Under the pieces are notes generated by a model that worked only from the letters and a program-made list of their open reading frames with translations, had not been told where the DNA came from and made no database searches. Shown one piece after another: positions 18,139-27,549 of a stretch of 64,000 nt of DNA (its first letter is position 1; each line of letters starts with the position of its first letter). The translations under genes were made by a program, and so were the position numbers. The DNA lies in NCBI RefSeq assembly GCF_004323735.1, contig NZ_CP036455.1, positions 2,351,101-2,415,100 on the forward strand. Direction: 5' to 3'. This DNA is from Streptomonospora litoralis. GTDB lineage: Bacteria > Actinomycetota > Actinomycetes > Streptosporangiales > Streptosporangiaceae.

Positions 18139-19512
18139 ATGGCGGTGTCCACATCGGCCCCCTCGGCCAAACGGGCCGGGCAGGGCACAGCGGCGAGCGG
18201 CGGCGGGGAGCGCGCCTGGCTGCGCGAGCTGCCCAACATCCTCAACCGGCCGCTGACCTCCTACTACCTCCTGGCCGGCATCACGGCGCTGCTGACGACA
18301 CTGGGCCTGACCATGGTGCTGTCGTCGTCCATGGTCGACTCCTACACCGAGACCGGGTCGGCCTTCTCGCTGTTCCAGAAGCAGGCCCTGGCCGCCGCCT
18401 TCGGACTCCCGCTGCTGGTGCTGGCCTCGCACATGCCCGTGCACCTCTTCCGCATGGTGGGCTACCCGGCGATGCTCGCCTCGGTCGCGCTGCTGCTGAT
18501 CACCGTCTTCCGCGGTGACGCCTACGGCAGCGGCGCGGTGCGCTGGCTGGAGATCGGCAGCCTGACCGTCCAGCCATCCGAACCCGCCAAGCTCGCCTTC
18601 GCGCTGTGGGGCGCGAGCGTGCTCGCCCGCAAGGAGGAGCTCAAGCAGCTGGTGGACTGGCGCCAGCTGCTGATGCCGCTGCTGCCGGGCTGCGGCGCGC
18701 TGGTCGTGCTCGTGCTGGTCGGCACCGACCTCGGCACGTCGTTCGTGCTGCTGTCGGTCTTTCTGGCGCTGCTGTGGGTGGTGGGCGCCCCCGGCAGGCT
18801 GATCATGGCGATGATCGCGATGGTGACCTCCCTGGGCTCCATCATGATCGCCGTCGAGGATTTCCGGCTGGCTCGGGTCACCTCCTTCCTCAACCCGTCG
18901 GCCGACGCCACCGACGCCAACTTCCAACTGACGCACGGCCTCTACGCGCTGGGTACCGGAGGCGTCTTCGGCGTGGGCATCGGCGGCAGCCGCGAGAAGT
19001 GGGGATTCCTGCCCCACCCCGAGAGCGACTTCATCTTCGCGATCATCGGCGAGGAGTTGGGCCTGATCGGCACCCTCGTCGTCGTGGGCCTCTTCGGCGT
19101 TCTGGGTTACGCTGGGCTGCGCGTGGCCGCACGCGTCCGCGACCCCTTCGCGCGGCTGGCCGCGGCCGCGATCACCGCCTGGATCACCGTCCAGGCGATG
19201 GTCAACATCGGCACGGTCATCGGCGTCATGCCGGTCACGGGAATCCCGCTGCCGCTGGTATCGGCCGGCGGATCCGCGCTGATCCCGACCATGGTCGCGC
19301 TGGGCATCCTGCTCGCACTGGCCAAGTCCGAGCCGGACGCCCAGGCGGCGCTGGCCGCGCGCGGTCCCAGCCGGGTGCAAAGGGCTCTAAGCTGGCTGGG
19401 CCTGGACTACTCGGCATCCGGCGCAGGCCCCAAGCGCCCCGCTGCCGCGGCCCAGGCGAACAACCGATCGCGCTCGACGCAGGTGCAAGCGAGGAGGAAT
19501 CGGCGACGATGA
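18139..19512 (+). CDS. ftsW: Peptidoglycan polymerase FtsW (SEDS family)
   Basis: SEDS-family glycosyltransferase that polymerises lipid II at the septum together with FtsI. ATG 18139 follows GGAGG by six nt; an in-frame ATG at 18064 would add a 25-residue Arg-rich segment and is rejected. About ten transmembrane helices. Conserved stretches include GAVRWLEIGSLTVQPSEPAK, DLGTSFV, GVGIGGSREKWGFLPHPESD and GIPLPLVSAGGSA. The 457-aa product has a basic C-terminal tail typical of actinobacterial FtsW. The stop overlaps the murG ATG (ATGA). Confidence 0.95.
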   Translation: MAVSTSAPSAKRAGQGTAASGGGERAWLRELPNILNRPLTSYYLLAGITALLTTLGLTMVLSSSMVDSYTETGSAFSLFQKQALAAAFGLPLLVLASHMPVHLFRMVGYPAMLASVALLLITVFRGDAYGSGAVRWLEIGSLTVQPSEPAKLAFALWGASVLARKEELKQLVDWRQLLMPLLPGCGALVVLVLVGTDLGTSFVLLSVFLALLWVVGAPGRLIMAMIAMVTSLGSIMIAVEDFRLARVTSFLNPSADATDANFQLTHGLYALGTGGVFGVGIGGSREKWGFLPHPESDFIFAIIGEELGLIGTLVVVGLFGVLGYAGLRVAARVRDPFARLAAAAITAWITVQAMVNIGTVIGVMPVTGIPLPLVSAGGSALIPTMVALGILLALAKSEPDAQAALAARGPSRVQRALSWLGLDYSASGAGPKRPAAAAQANNRSRSTQVQARRNRRR

Positions 19513-20672
19513 GGGTAGCCCTCGCCGGAGGCGGCACGGCCGGGCATATCGAGCCCGCGCTCTCCCTGGCCGATGCGCTGATGCGTATCGACCCGCAGAC
19601 CCGGATCGTGTGTCTGGGCACCGAACGAGGACTCGAAAGCCGCCTCGTCCCCATGCGGGGCTACGACCTGGGCACCATCCCCGCCGTGCCCCTGCCGCGC
19701 CGGCTCACCCCCCAGCTGCTCTCGGTGCCCGGCAAGCTGGCCAGCGCCATCAGCGCCGCCGGCAACCACCTCTCCCGCATCGAGGCCGACGTCCTGGTCG
19801 GCTTCGGCGGCTACGTCGCCACCCCCGGCTACCTGGCCGCCCGGCGGCGCCGCATTCCCATGGTGGTCCACGAGGCCAACCCCCTCCCCGGCCTGGCCAA
19901 CCGCCTCGGCGCCCGACTGACCAGCCAGGTCTACACCGGCCACCCCCACTGCGACATCCGCAACGGCCGCTTCGTCGGCATCCCGCTGCGCGAGCAGATC
20001 TCCTCGCTGGACCGGCTGGCCACGGGCGACAAGGCCCGGGCGCACTTCGGGCTGCGCCCCGAACTGCCCACGCTGCTGATCTTCGGCGGCTCGCAGGGCG
20101 CCCAGTCGGTCAACCAGGCCGCCTTCGCCGCCGCCGACCGGTTCAGCGCCGCCGGAGTGCAGGTGCTGCACGTGGTGGGCCCCAACAACGCCGACGAGCC
20201 CGAGGACCGCACCCGCGACGGCGTGCCCTATGTCGTGGTGCCCTACGTCGACCGCATGGACCTCGCCTACGCCGCCGCCGACGTGGCCATGTGCCGCTCG
20301 GGGGCGCTCACCTGCGCCGAGCTGACCGCGGTGGGCCTGCCCGGGGCGTTCGTCCCGCTGCCCATCGGCAACGGCGAACAGCGCCTCAACGCCCAGCCCA
20401 TCGTCGACGCCGGCGGCGGCCTGCTCGTGGAGAACAACGACCTGACCCCCCAGTGGATCGGCGACAACCTGATCCCGGTCCTGACCGACACCGACCGCGT
20501 GGTGGGGATGTCGGAGGCCGCTTCGCGGATGGGCCGCCGCGACGCCGACATGGAGCTGGCCCGCGAGGTGCTGGCCATCGCCCGCGGTGAGCGCGGCGCA
20601 CCCGACCCGGTCATCGACGAGTCCGATCCCGCGGACGAGCCGTTCGTCGACGACGGGAAGGACACCCGGTGA
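19509..20672 (+). CDS. murG: Lipid II synthase MurG
   Basis: Membrane-associated GT28 glycosyltransferase that adds GlcNAc to lipid I to make lipid II. ATG 19509 overlaps the ftsW stop. The N-terminal GGGTAGHIEPAL is the actinobacterial form of the first glycine-rich loop. VGFGGY and HEANPLPGLANR follow, then in the C-terminal domain GGSQGAQSVN and the UDP-GlcNAc site region CRSGALTCAEL and GNGEQRLNA. 387 aa with an unusual acidic tail of about 25 residues (Asp/Glu/Pro-rich). Its stop overlaps the murC GTG. Confidence 0.96.
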   Translation: MRVALAGGGTAGHIEPALSLADALMRIDPQTRIVCLGTERGLESRLVPMRGYDLGTIPAVPLPRRLTPQLLSVPGKLASAISAAGNHLSRIEADVLVGFGGYVATPGYLAARRRRIPMVVHEANPLPGLANRLGARLTSQVYTGHPHCDIRNGRFVGIPLREQISSLDRLATGDKARAHFGLRPELPTLLIFGGSQGAQSVNQAAFAAADRFSAAGVQVLHVVGPNNADEPEDRTRDGVPYVVVPYVDRMDLAYAAADVAMCRSGALTCAELTAVGLPGAFVPLPIGNGEQRLNAQPIVDAGGGLLVENNDLTPQWIGDNLIPVLTDTDRVVGMSEAASRMGRRDADMELAREVLAIARGERGAPDPVIDESDPADEPFVDDGKDTR

Positions 20673-22111
20673 GCCTCGTCCCGTCCGCCGAGCCCCTGCC
20701 CGTGGACAAGCTGGGCCGGCTGCACTTCGTCGGCATCGGCGGCGTCGGCATGTCGGGCATCGCCCGCGTGCTGCTGCAGCTGGGTGCCGAGGTCACCGGC
20801 AGCGACGCCAAGGACGGCCCGCTGCTGCACGAGCTGGCCGCGCTGGGAGCGGGCGTCCATGTGGGCCACGACGCCGCCCACGTGGGCCCCGCCGACACGG
20901 TCGTGGTCTCCTCGGCTGTCCGCGAGGACAACCCCGAGCTTGCCGAGGCCCGCGAACGCGGCCTGCGGGTCGTCCCGCGCGCCGCGGCACTGGGCGCGCT
21001 GCTGTTGGGGCGCCGCGGCGTGGCCGTGGCCGGAACCCACGGCAAGACCACCACCACCTCGATGCTCACCGTGGTGCTGCAGCACGCCGGCGCCGACCCC
21101 GGTTACGTGATCGGCGGCGCGCTGGTCACCACCGGTCTGGGCGCCGACGCCGGGGCCGGCGAGGTCCTCGTCGCCGAGGCCGACGAGAGCGACGGCTCGT
21201 TCCTGATGCTCTCGCCCGAGATCGCCGTGGTGACCAACGTCGAGGCCGACCACCTCGACAACTACGGCGGCCTGGACGAGATCCACGCCAACTTCGCCGC
21301 CTTCGCCGAGCGCGTCGGATCCACCCTCGTCGTCGGAGTCGACGACCCCGGTGCCCGCCGCGTCGCAGAGATCGCCCGCGGCCTGGGCAAACGGGTGGTC
21401 ACCTACGGCGAAACCGCCGACGCCGACTACCGGGTCGCCGGCATCGCGGCCGACGGCTTCAGCACCTCCTTCACCATCACGGCCTTCGGCGGCGAGGAAC
21501 ACGCGGCGGAACTGGCGGTGCCGGGACGGCACAACGTCCTCAACGCCGCGGCCGCCGTCGCCGCCGCCGGGGTGCTGGGCCACGACCCCGCTGTGGCCGT
21601 GGCGGGCCTGGCCGGGTTCACCGGCGCCGCCCGCCGCTTCGAGCTCAAGGGCGAGGCCGGGCAGGTGGCGGTCTACGACAGCTACGCCCACCACCCCACC
21701 GAGATCGCGGCGGACCTCGAAGCGGCCCGCGCCGCCCTGGACACCCGCGGCGGCTCCGCGGGCGCATCGCCGGGCCGGGTCGTGGCGGTCTTCCAGCCCC
21801 ACCTGTACAGTCGCACGCGGATATTCGCCGACGAGTTCGCCGCGGCGCTGTCCCTGGCCGACGAGGTCGTGGTGCTGTCGGTCTACGCCGCCCGGGAGGA
21901 TCCCGAACCCGGCGTCAGCTCCGAGCTGATCACCCGGCGGATCAGCCACGGCGCAGTCGCCTACGAGCCCGATCGCGCCGAGGCGGTGGCGCGGGTCGCT
22001 GCCGCCGCCGAGGCCGGCGACATCGTGCTGACGATGGGGGCGGGCGACGTCACCGAACTGGGGCCGAGGATCGTCGAGGCGCTGTCGGAGCTGGAGCAGG
22101 CAGGCGGGTAG
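20669..22111 (+). CDS. murC: UDP-MurNAc:L-alanine ligase
   Basis: Attaches the first residue, L-Ala, to UDP-MurNAc, the opening step of peptide-stem assembly. GTG 20669 overlaps murG by 4 nt. HFVGIGGVGMSGIA at residues 19-32 is the UDP-binding loop. AGTHGKTTTT is the P-loop, followed by AEADESDGSF, NVEADHLDNYG and, in the C-terminal domain, YDSYAHHPTEI and FQPHLYSRT. 480 aa. A 48-nt gap precedes ftsQ. Confidence 0.96.
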   Translation: MSLVPSAEPLPVDKLGRLHFVGIGGVGMSGIARVLLQLGAEVTGSDAKDGPLLHELAALGAGVHVGHDAAHVGPADTVVVSSAVREDNPELAEARERGLRVVPRAAALGALLLGRRGVAVAGTHGKTTTTSMLTVVLQHAGADPGYVIGGALVTTGLGADAGAGEVLVAEADESDGSFLMLSPEIAVVTNVEADHLDNYGGLDEIHANFAAFAERVGSTLVVGVDDPGARRVAEIARGLGKRVVTYGETADADYRVAGIAADGFSTSFTITAFGGEEHAAELAVPGRHNVLNAAAAVAAAGVLGHDPAVAVAGLAGFTGAARRFELKGEAGQVAVYDSYAHHPTEIAADLEAARAALDTRGGSAGASPGRVVAVFQPHLYSRTRIFADEFAAALSLADEVVVLSVYAAREDPEPGVSSELITRRISHGAVAYEPDRAEAVARVAAAAEAGDIVLTMGAGDVTELGPRIVEALSELEQAGG

Positions 22112-22159
22112 CGCGCGGGCCCGACCCGCGCGGCCCTAGGCGAAGGGCGGCGAGAGCAG

Positions 22160-22909
22160 GTGAGCGCGACTACCGAGGAGACCGCCGCCGGCAGCGGCGG
22201 TCCCGCGGAGCGCTCGCGGGCCCGGCGCCGGTCGGACCCCTGGAAGGTCGCCTTCGTCGTTCTGCTGATCGTCGCGGTGCTGACGGTGGTGACCTGGGTG
22301 CTGCTGGGCTCGCGCCTGCTGGTGGTCCGCGACGTGGAGGTCACCGGGACCGACCGGCTCGACGCGGAGCGTGTCGCCGCCGCCGTCGACGTGGCGACGG
22401 GGACGCCGCTGGCGCGCGTGGACACCGCCGCCGCTGAGGTGCGGGCCCAGCGGCTGCGCCTGGCGGAGTCGGTGCGGGTGAGCCGCGGGTGGCCGGCCAC
22501 GCTGCGGGTGGAGGTGGTCGAGCGCACGCCGGTGCTGGCCATGCGCGCCGGCGACGGCTTCCGGCTGATCGACGGCGACGGCGTGCGCATCGCCGACACC
22601 GACAAGCGGCCCGCGAACTATCCGCTGATCAGCGTCTCCGGCGATCCCGAGGGCAGCCCGGCCGTCGCCGCCGCCGCGCGCATCGTCGAGGGGGTGCCCG
22701 CCGCCGTCGGCCGGCGCATCGACACCATCGACGCGGGCAAGCGCTCGGCCATCGGGCTGACCCTGCAGAGCGGCGCGGACGTCGACTGGGGGACGGCCGA
22801 GCGCACCGAGCGCAAGAGCCGGATCCTCACCATTCTGATCAACGAGCACCCGCCGGGCCCCGAGCGCCACTACGACGTCAGCGCCCCGGATATGGCCGTT
22901 GTGGAATGA
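22160..22909 (+). CDS. ftsQ: Division protein FtsQ (POTRA)
   Basis: Bitopic divisome protein that links FtsL/FtsB-type proteins to the septal ring. The 249-aa product has a basic cytoplasmic N-terminus of about 30 residues, a transmembrane helix at about 31-53 (VVLLIVAVLTVVTWVLLG), then a POTRA domain (VVRDVEVTGTDRLDAERV) and the FtsQ domain. The GTG start at 22160 has only a weak GAGAGCAGG ribosome site. No conspicuous loss of conserved features. Followed by the 437-bp ftsZ leader region. Confidence 0.92.
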   Translation: MSATTEETAAGSGGPAERSRARRRSDPWKVAFVVLLIVAVLTVVTWVLLGSRLLVVRDVEVTGTDRLDAERVAAAVDVATGTPLARVDTAAAEVRAQRLRLAESVRVSRGWPATLRVEVVERTPVLAMRAGDGFRLIDGDGVRIADTDKRPANYPLISVSGDPEGSPAVAAAARIVEGVPAAVGRRIDTIDAGKRSAIGLTLQSGADVDWGTAERTERKSRILTILINEHPPGPERHYDVSAPDMAVVE

Positions 22910-23346
22910 GCCGCCGCAATGCCCGGCATGCGCGAGATCAGCGTCCGCGGGACCGCTTCGGCGGCCCCGCCGAGGGCCGACATTCCAGACGCGACGCGCC
23001 GGGAGGGGACATCGCCCGGCCGCACGACACGCCGTTAGGCTGAACTCGTGGTTAGTTGCCCGCAGGCAGGCAGCGGCTTACTGTCGGGAAGCAATACCGT
23101 TGGTTGACATAAGTATGGATCTGAGACCTTAGGGCGGTTACGGCGGAAGTACCCGGAGGAGGGGACCGCCCGGCTGCGAGCCCGAAGCCCTGATGGGAAC
23201 CCGATCGGCCCCGCGCCGGTCTGAGGGGGCCCAGTGGAAAGACTGTAGAACCGGACACCAATCGGTCCGTTCGCCACCGCAGGACGGCAGGTTCCGCGCA
23301 GGCGGGACGGCGCGATTGGCCGAAGCGAGCGGAAAGGCCCCTCGTC
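22910..23346 (+). promoter_or_regulatory. ftsQ-ftsZ intergenic control region
   Basis: A 437-bp gap with no gene. TTGACATAAGTATGG at 23105-23119 provides a consensus -35 (TTGACA, 23105-23110) in an AT-richer island; the matching -10 is unclear (a CTTAG-type sequence lies 18 bp away). A separate strong ftsZ promoter in this gap is common in actinomycetes and allows ftsZ to be regulated apart from the mur genes. The rest is GC-rich and I see no further signal. Confidence 0.5.
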
Positions 23347-24822
23347 GTGGCAGCACCGCAGAATTACCTCGCGGTCATCAAGGTCGTCGGAATCGGCGGC
23401 GGCGGCGTCAACGCCGTCAACCGGATGATCGAAGAGGGACTCAAGGGCGTCGAGTTCATCGCCATCAACACCGACGCTCAGGCGCTGCTTATGAGCGATG
23501 CCGACGTCAAGCTCGACGTCGGCCGCGAACTCACCCGCGGGCTCGGCGCGGGCGCCAATCCCGACGTCGGCCGCAAGGCCGCGGAGGACCACCGCGAGGA
23601 GATCGAGGAGGTCCTCAAGGGCGCCGACATGGTCTTCGTGACCGCGGGCGAGGGCGGCGGAACCGGCACCGGCGGCGCTCCCGTGGTCGCCGACATCGCG
23701 CGCTCTCTGGGCGCGCTGACCATCGGCGTGGTCACCCGCCCCTTCGGATTCGAGGGCAAGCGCCGCGCCACACAGGCCGAGTCCGGCATTGCGATGCTGC
23801 GCGACGAGGTCGACACGCTCATCGTGATCCCCAACGACCGCCTGCTGTCCATCTCCGACCGCCAGGTCAGCGTCCTCGACGCGTTCAAGGCCGCCGACCA
23901 GGTGCTGCTGTCCGGTGTCCAGGGCATCACCGACCTGATCACCACGCCCGGCCTGATCAACCTCGACTTCGCCGACGTCAAGTCGGTGATGCAGGGGGCC
24001 GGGTCGGCGCTGATGGGGATCGGCTCGGCGCGGGGCGACGATCGCGCGGTGGCCGCGGCAGAGATGGCGATCTCGTCGCCGCTGCTGGAAGCCAGTATCG
24101 ACGGCGCCCACGGTGTGCTGCTGTCCATCCAGGGCGGCTCCGACCTCGGCCTGTTCGAGATCAACGAGGCCGCCCAGCTCGTCGCCAACTCCGCCGCGCC
24201 CGAAGCCAACATCATCTTCGGCGCGGTCATCGACGACGCGCTGGGCGACGAGGTACGGGTGACGGTTATAGCAGCCGGCTTCGACGAACCGCGCAACGAG
24301 GTGCAGCAGACACAGACACAGACACAGCAGAGAACCGCCGCGCCTCCACCCGAGCCGCAGCGGGAGCAGCCGGCGGCCCCGGCCGCCGAGCCGCGGCCCG
24401 CCGTGCGCCCGGTGGCCGAGGAGCCGCGCCCGCAGCCGCCCGCCGCCGAGCCCGCACCCGCCCCGGCCCCCGCGCCGCAGCCCGAACCGGCTCGTGAGCC
24501 GGTTCGCCAGGACCCGCCGCCGCGGCCCGAGGCAGCGCCCGAGCCCGAACCCGAGCCGGCCGCCGAGTCCGCCCGCGCGTTCGAGTCCGACGGGGCCGCC
24601 GACCGGCGCGAGCCCGAAGGCGAGCCCGAGCCCGCCGAGCCCGAGGCCGAGGACGACAACCGGGCACGCAACATCCGCCCGGTCGGCGAGTCCGACTACG
24701 GCGAGGTCCGCGGCACCGGGACCGACGGCTCGTTCTCCCGCTCGGGAGAGGTCCCCACGCCTCGGCGCCGGGTGATCTTCGACGACCCCGACGACCTCGA
24801 CGTGCCGGACTTTCTGAAGTAG
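23347..24822 (+). CDS. ftsZ: Cell division GTPase FtsZ
   Basis: Tubulin-like GTPase that forms the Z ring. The nucleotide-binding signature GGGTGTG lies at residues 103-109; [13 protein letters not shown] near residue 14 and the T7 synergy loop [11 protein letters not shown] are intact. Residues after about 320 form a long Pro/Glu/Ala/Gln-rich linker that starts with a QTQTQTQ stretch from a short repeat in the DNA. The extreme C-terminal peptide [10 protein letters not shown] is the conserved tail that binds partners such as SepF and FtsW. 491 aa, long because of the linker. GTG start with a GGAAAGG upstream. Confidence 0.98.
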   Translation: MAAPQNYLAVIKVVGIGGGGVNAVNRMIEEGLKGVEFIAINTDAQALLMSDADVKLDVGRELTRGLGAGANPDVGRKAAEDHREEIEEVLKGADMVFVTAGEGGGTGTGGAPVVADIARSLGALTIGVVTRPFGFEGKRRATQAESGIAMLRDEVDTLIVIPNDRLLSISDRQVSVLDAFKAADQVLLSGVQGITDLITTPGLINLDFADVKSVMQGAGSALMGIGSARGDDRAVAAAEMAISSPLLEASIDGAHGVLLSIQGGSDLGLFEINEAAQLVANSAAPEANIIFGAVIDDALGDEVRVTVIAAGFDEPRNEVQQTQTQTQQRTAAPPPEPQREQPAAPAAEPRPAVRPVAEEPRPQPPAAEPAPAPAPAPQPEPAREPVRQDPPPRPEAAPEPEPEPAAESARAFESDGAADRREPEGEPEPAEPEAEDDNRARNIRPVGESDYGEVRGTGTDGSFSRSGEVPTPRRRVIFDDPDDLDVPDFLK

Positions 24823-24860
24823 CGGGGCCGCGAGCGGCATACCGCGCAGTGCAGCACCGG

Positions 24861-24901
24861 GCGTACCGGCGGCGGGGCACCCCGCCGCCGGTACGCTTTT
24901 T
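24861..24901 (+). terminator. intrinsic terminator of ftsZ
   Basis: A near-perfect hairpin with arms GCGTACCGGCGGCGGGG (24861-24877) and its complement ending at 24896 is followed by TTTTT (24897-24901). It lies about 40 nt after the ftsZ stop. It is the clearest classical terminator in the dcw region and separates ftsZ from pgeF. Confidence 0.9.
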
Positions 24902-24948
24902 CGCGTCCCCTCGACGACTGCGGAGGATGCGGAGGAACCGCGCACACG

Positions 24949-25674
24949 ATGAGTGCCGTGATCGAGCTGGGCCCGGGCGTGCGGGCCGGCTTCACCCAGC
25001 GCTACGACGGCGGGGTCAGTACCGCGCCGTTCGACAGTCTCAACCTCGGCCACGGGGTCGACGACGACCCCGCAGCGGTGGCCGAGAACCGCCGGGTGGC
25101 CGCCAAGAGCCTGGGATTCGACGCCGAGCGGGTGGTCTGGATGGACCAGGTGCACAGCGCCGAGGTGGCGGTGGCCGAGGAGCCGGGCGTGGCCGGGCGG
25201 GTCGACGCCGTCGTCTCCGAGTGCTCCGACCTGGTGCTGGCCGCACTGGCCGCCGACTGCCTCCTGGTGCTGGCCGCCGATGCCGAGGCGGGGGTGATCG
25301 GGGCGGCACACTCCGGGCGGCTGGGCACCGCCGCCGGTGTGGTTCCGGCGATGATCGCGGCGATGGCGCGGCACGGCGCCGACCCCGGGCGCATCGGCGC
25401 CGTGCTGAGCCCGGCCATCTGCGGCGGCTGCTACGAGGTCGGCCCCCGGGTGCAGGCCGAGGTGGCGCGCAGCGTGCCCGAGGCGGTCAGCCGCACCCGG
25501 CGGGGCACGGCGGGGATCGACATGCGCGCCGCGGTGACGGCGCAACTACGTGCGGCCGAAGTCGGTCACATCTCCTCCGACGACCGCTGCACGCTGGAGA
25601 GTCCGGAACTGTTCTCGCACCGCGGCGGGGCGCCCACCGGGCGTTTCGCCGGCTTCGTGTGGCGGCGGCCGTGA
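24949..25674 (+). CDS. pgeF: Multicopper-polyphenol oxidase/PgeF family protein
   Basis: Member of the YfiH/PgeF (DUF152) family. Members act as purine nucleoside phosphorylase/adenosine deaminase-like or peptidoglycan-editing enzymes, and the gene is typically next to ftsZ. The zinc-binding set is recognisable: His in MDQVHSAEV, Cys in ALAADCLLVL and His in GAAHSGRLG. The last motif differs from the usual AHAGWRG, with Arg-Leu in place of Trp-Arg. 241 aa, ATG start. Its TGA overlaps the GTG of the next gene. Confidence 0.88.
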   Translation: MSAVIELGPGVRAGFTQRYDGGVSTAPFDSLNLGHGVDDDPAAVAENRRVAAKSLGFDAERVVWMDQVHSAEVAVAEEPGVAGRVDAVVSECSDLVLAALAADCLLVLAADAEAGVIGAAHSGRLGTAAGVVPAMIAAMARHGADPGRIGAVLSPAICGGCYEVGPRVQAEVARSVPEAVSRTRRGTAGIDMRAAVTAQLRAAEVGHISSDDRCTLESPELFSHRGGAPTGRFAGFVWRRP

Positions 25675-26438
25675 GCGGCGCCGAAGGCGGCGGCTTCGCC
25701 GCACCGCAAGGTGTCGGCGAGACCTCGGGACGCCGCGAGCGAATCCGCGCGAACCTGGCCGCCCTGCGCGAGCGGGTGGACGCCGCCTGCGCCGCGGCCG
25801 GGCGCCGCCCGGAGGATGTGACCATCGTCGCGGTGACCAAGACGTTCCCGGCCTCCGACGTGCGCATCCTCGCCGAGTTGGGTATCGGCGACGTGGGGGA
25901 GAACCGCGACCAGGAGGCGGCGCCCAAGGCCGCCGAGTGCGCGGGCCTGGGGCTGCGGTGGCATTTCGTCGGCCAGCTGCAGACCAACAAGGCCCGTTCG
26001 GTGGCCCGCTATGCCGACGTGGTGCATTCGGTGGACCGTGCCAGACTCGCCGCCGCGCTCGGGCAGCGCGCCCGGCTGGAGGGGCGGCACCTGGACTGCC
26101 TGGTGCAGATCGATCTCGACCCCGCCGCGCAGGCCGGTGTGCTGGGCCCGCGCGGCGGTGTCGACCCGGCCGACGCCCTTGCCGTGGCCGACGCGATCGC
26201 GGCGGAGGAAGGGCTGTCGCCCGCGGGGGTGATGGCCGTCGCCCCGCGCGGGGCCGACCCCGCAGAGGCGTTCGCCCGGCTGAATGCGGTCGCCGCCGAG
26301 GTGCGGGATCGCTACCCTCGGGCGAAGGCGGTCTCGGCCGGCATGAGCGGTGACCTGGAGGCGGCCGTCGAGCACGGCGCGACACACGTGCGCGTGGGTA
26401 CGGCGTTGCTCGACGACCGCAGTACGAACGTGGGGTAA
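25671..26438 (+). CDS. PLP homeostasis protein YggS/PLPBP
   Basis: Pyridoxal-phosphate-binding protein of the YggS/PROSC family, involved in PLP homeostasis and often encoded beside sepF. The PLP lysine lies in [31 protein letters not shown] and [15 protein letters not shown] are conserved, the last one binding phosphate. GTG 25671 overlaps the pgeF stop by 4 nt and gives 255 aa; upstream in-frame codons would run back through pgeF. About 120 nt separate it from sepF. Confidence 0.93.
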   Translation: MSGAEGGGFAAPQGVGETSGRRERIRANLAALRERVDAACAAAGRRPEDVTIVAVTKTFPASDVRILAELGIGDVGENRDQEAAPKAAECAGLGLRWHFVGQLQTNKARSVARYADVVHSVDRARLAAALGQRARLEGRHLDCLVQIDLDPAAQAGVLGPRGGVDPADALAVADAIAAEEGLSPAGVMAVAPRGADPAEAFARLNAVAAEVRDRYPRAKAVSAGMSGDLEAAVEHGATHVRVGTALLDDRSTNVG

Positions 26439-26559
26439 TGTCCCCACATGGACCTTGCCGCCCAACTGTCGAGTTCGCCCGCCCGGTGGATTCGGGCCGG
26501 GTCCGACATGGACTGAGTCATCTGCGGTGCCGCACCACAGGGACGACGGAGGACAAGAG

Positions 26560-27087
26560 ATGGCCGGCGCGATGCGCAAGATGGCGGTCTACCTCGGCCT
26601 CGTGGAGGACGACCGCTACGATCACCGCTATGCGGACGAATATGATGACTTCGACGACTTCGATGAAGGCGTCGAGGGCCGGCGCGACCGGGATCTCGAC
26701 CACCTGGGCGGCGACCCCCGTGCCGACTCCGTGACGGATGCGGATGACTACAGCATGTCTCCTGTCGAAAGGCGCACCCCGACGCACACCGCCCCTGCTA
26801 CCGCGGACCTTGCGCGCATCACTACGCTGCATCCCCGGACCTACAACGAGGCGCGTACGATCGGAGAGTATTTCCGGGAAGGCGTACCGGTGATCATGAA
26901 CCTGACCGAGATGGTCGACAGCGACGCCAAGCGGCTGGTCGACTTCGCGGCGGGGCTGATCTTCGGTCTGCACGGCAGTATCGATCGCGTGACCACCAAG
27001 GTGTTCTTGTTGTCCCCGGCTAATGTTGAGGTGACTGCTGAAGACAAAGCACGCATCGCTGAGCGAGGGTTCTTCAACCAGAGTTAG
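26560..27087 (+). CDS. sepF: Cell division protein SepF
   Basis: Membrane-binding FtsZ anchor that stands in for FtsA in actinobacteria. The start is ATG 26560 with GGAGGA six nt upstream, giving 175 aa. The N-terminus [18 protein letters not shown] is the amphipathic membrane-targeting helix. A very acidic Asp/Tyr/Arg-rich linker follows, then the conserved core from [19 protein letters not shown] through [13 protein letters not shown] to the C-terminus. It is in its usual place between yggS and yggT. Confidence 0.95.
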   Translation: MAGAMRKMAVYLGLVEDDRYDHRYADEYDDFDDFDEGVEGRRDRDLDHLGGDPRADSVTDADDYSMSPVERRTPTHTAPATADLARITTLHPRTYNEARTIGEYFREGVPVIMNLTEMVDSDAKRLVDFAAGLIFGLHGSIDRVTTKVFLLSPANVEVTAEDKARIAERGFFNQS

Positions 27088-27126
27088 ATCATCACTGATG
27101 TCCAGAGATTGGGTCGGGGAACGACC

Positions 27127-27420
27127 GTGAGTATCGTCCAGTCCGTCGTCATCATCCTGCTGAACCTGTTCATGGTGGTGCTGATCGCGCGACTCGTCTT
27201 CGAACTCGTGCAATCGTTCGCGCGCTCGTGGCGACCGAGCGGATTCGTGCTGGTACTCGCGGAGACCGTCTACACGATCACCGACCCGCCCCTGAGGTTC
27301 CTGCGCCGGTTCATCCCGCCTATACGCCTGGGGGGTGTGGCGCTCGACCTGAGCTTCACCGTGCTCTTCATCGTCGTGGTGATCGTGCTCCAGCTTGTAA
27401 GTTCGATCGCGTTCATCTAA
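27127..27420 (+). CDS. YggT family membrane protein
   Basis: Small integral membrane protein of the YggT family, of poorly known function (linked to osmotic or division roles in some bacteria). Two hydrophobic segments flank a conserved loop with ITDPPLRFLRRFIPP. GTG 27127 gives 97 aa with VSIVQSVVIILL at the N-terminus; TTG 27109 is the alternative. It lies 39 nt after sepF and is probably co-transcribed. Confidence 0.85.
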   Translation: MSIVQSVVIILLNLFMVVLIARLVFELVQSFARSWRPSGFVLVLAETVYTITDPPLRFLRRFIPPIRLGGVALDLSFTVLFIVVVIVLQLVSSIAFI

Positions 27421-27483
27421 AAGGTCACAGATGTCGGAAAGGTAAGCCCTGGTTTCGATATGTGGCCTTGGTCATGATCTGGA

Positions 27484-27511
27484 TTGCCGTAAGGTCACGA
27501 TCAGGTAGCGT
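27484..27511 (+). promoter_or_regulatory. divIVA promoter
   Basis: TTGCCG (27484-27489) and TAGCGT (27506-27511) are separated by 16 bp. They lie about 40 bp before AAGGAG and the divIVA ATG. A dedicated promoter fits the 129-nt break after yggT and the high abundance usual for DivIVA. Confidence 0.6.
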
Positions 27512-27549
27512 CCCTACGGACACAGTCCAAGCGCGCCAAGGAGACGAAC

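Noticed and set aside
22899-23132. 77-codon frame between ftsQ and ftsZ
   Set aside because: Overlaps the ftsQ end, lacks a ribosome site, and runs across the probable ftsZ promoter.
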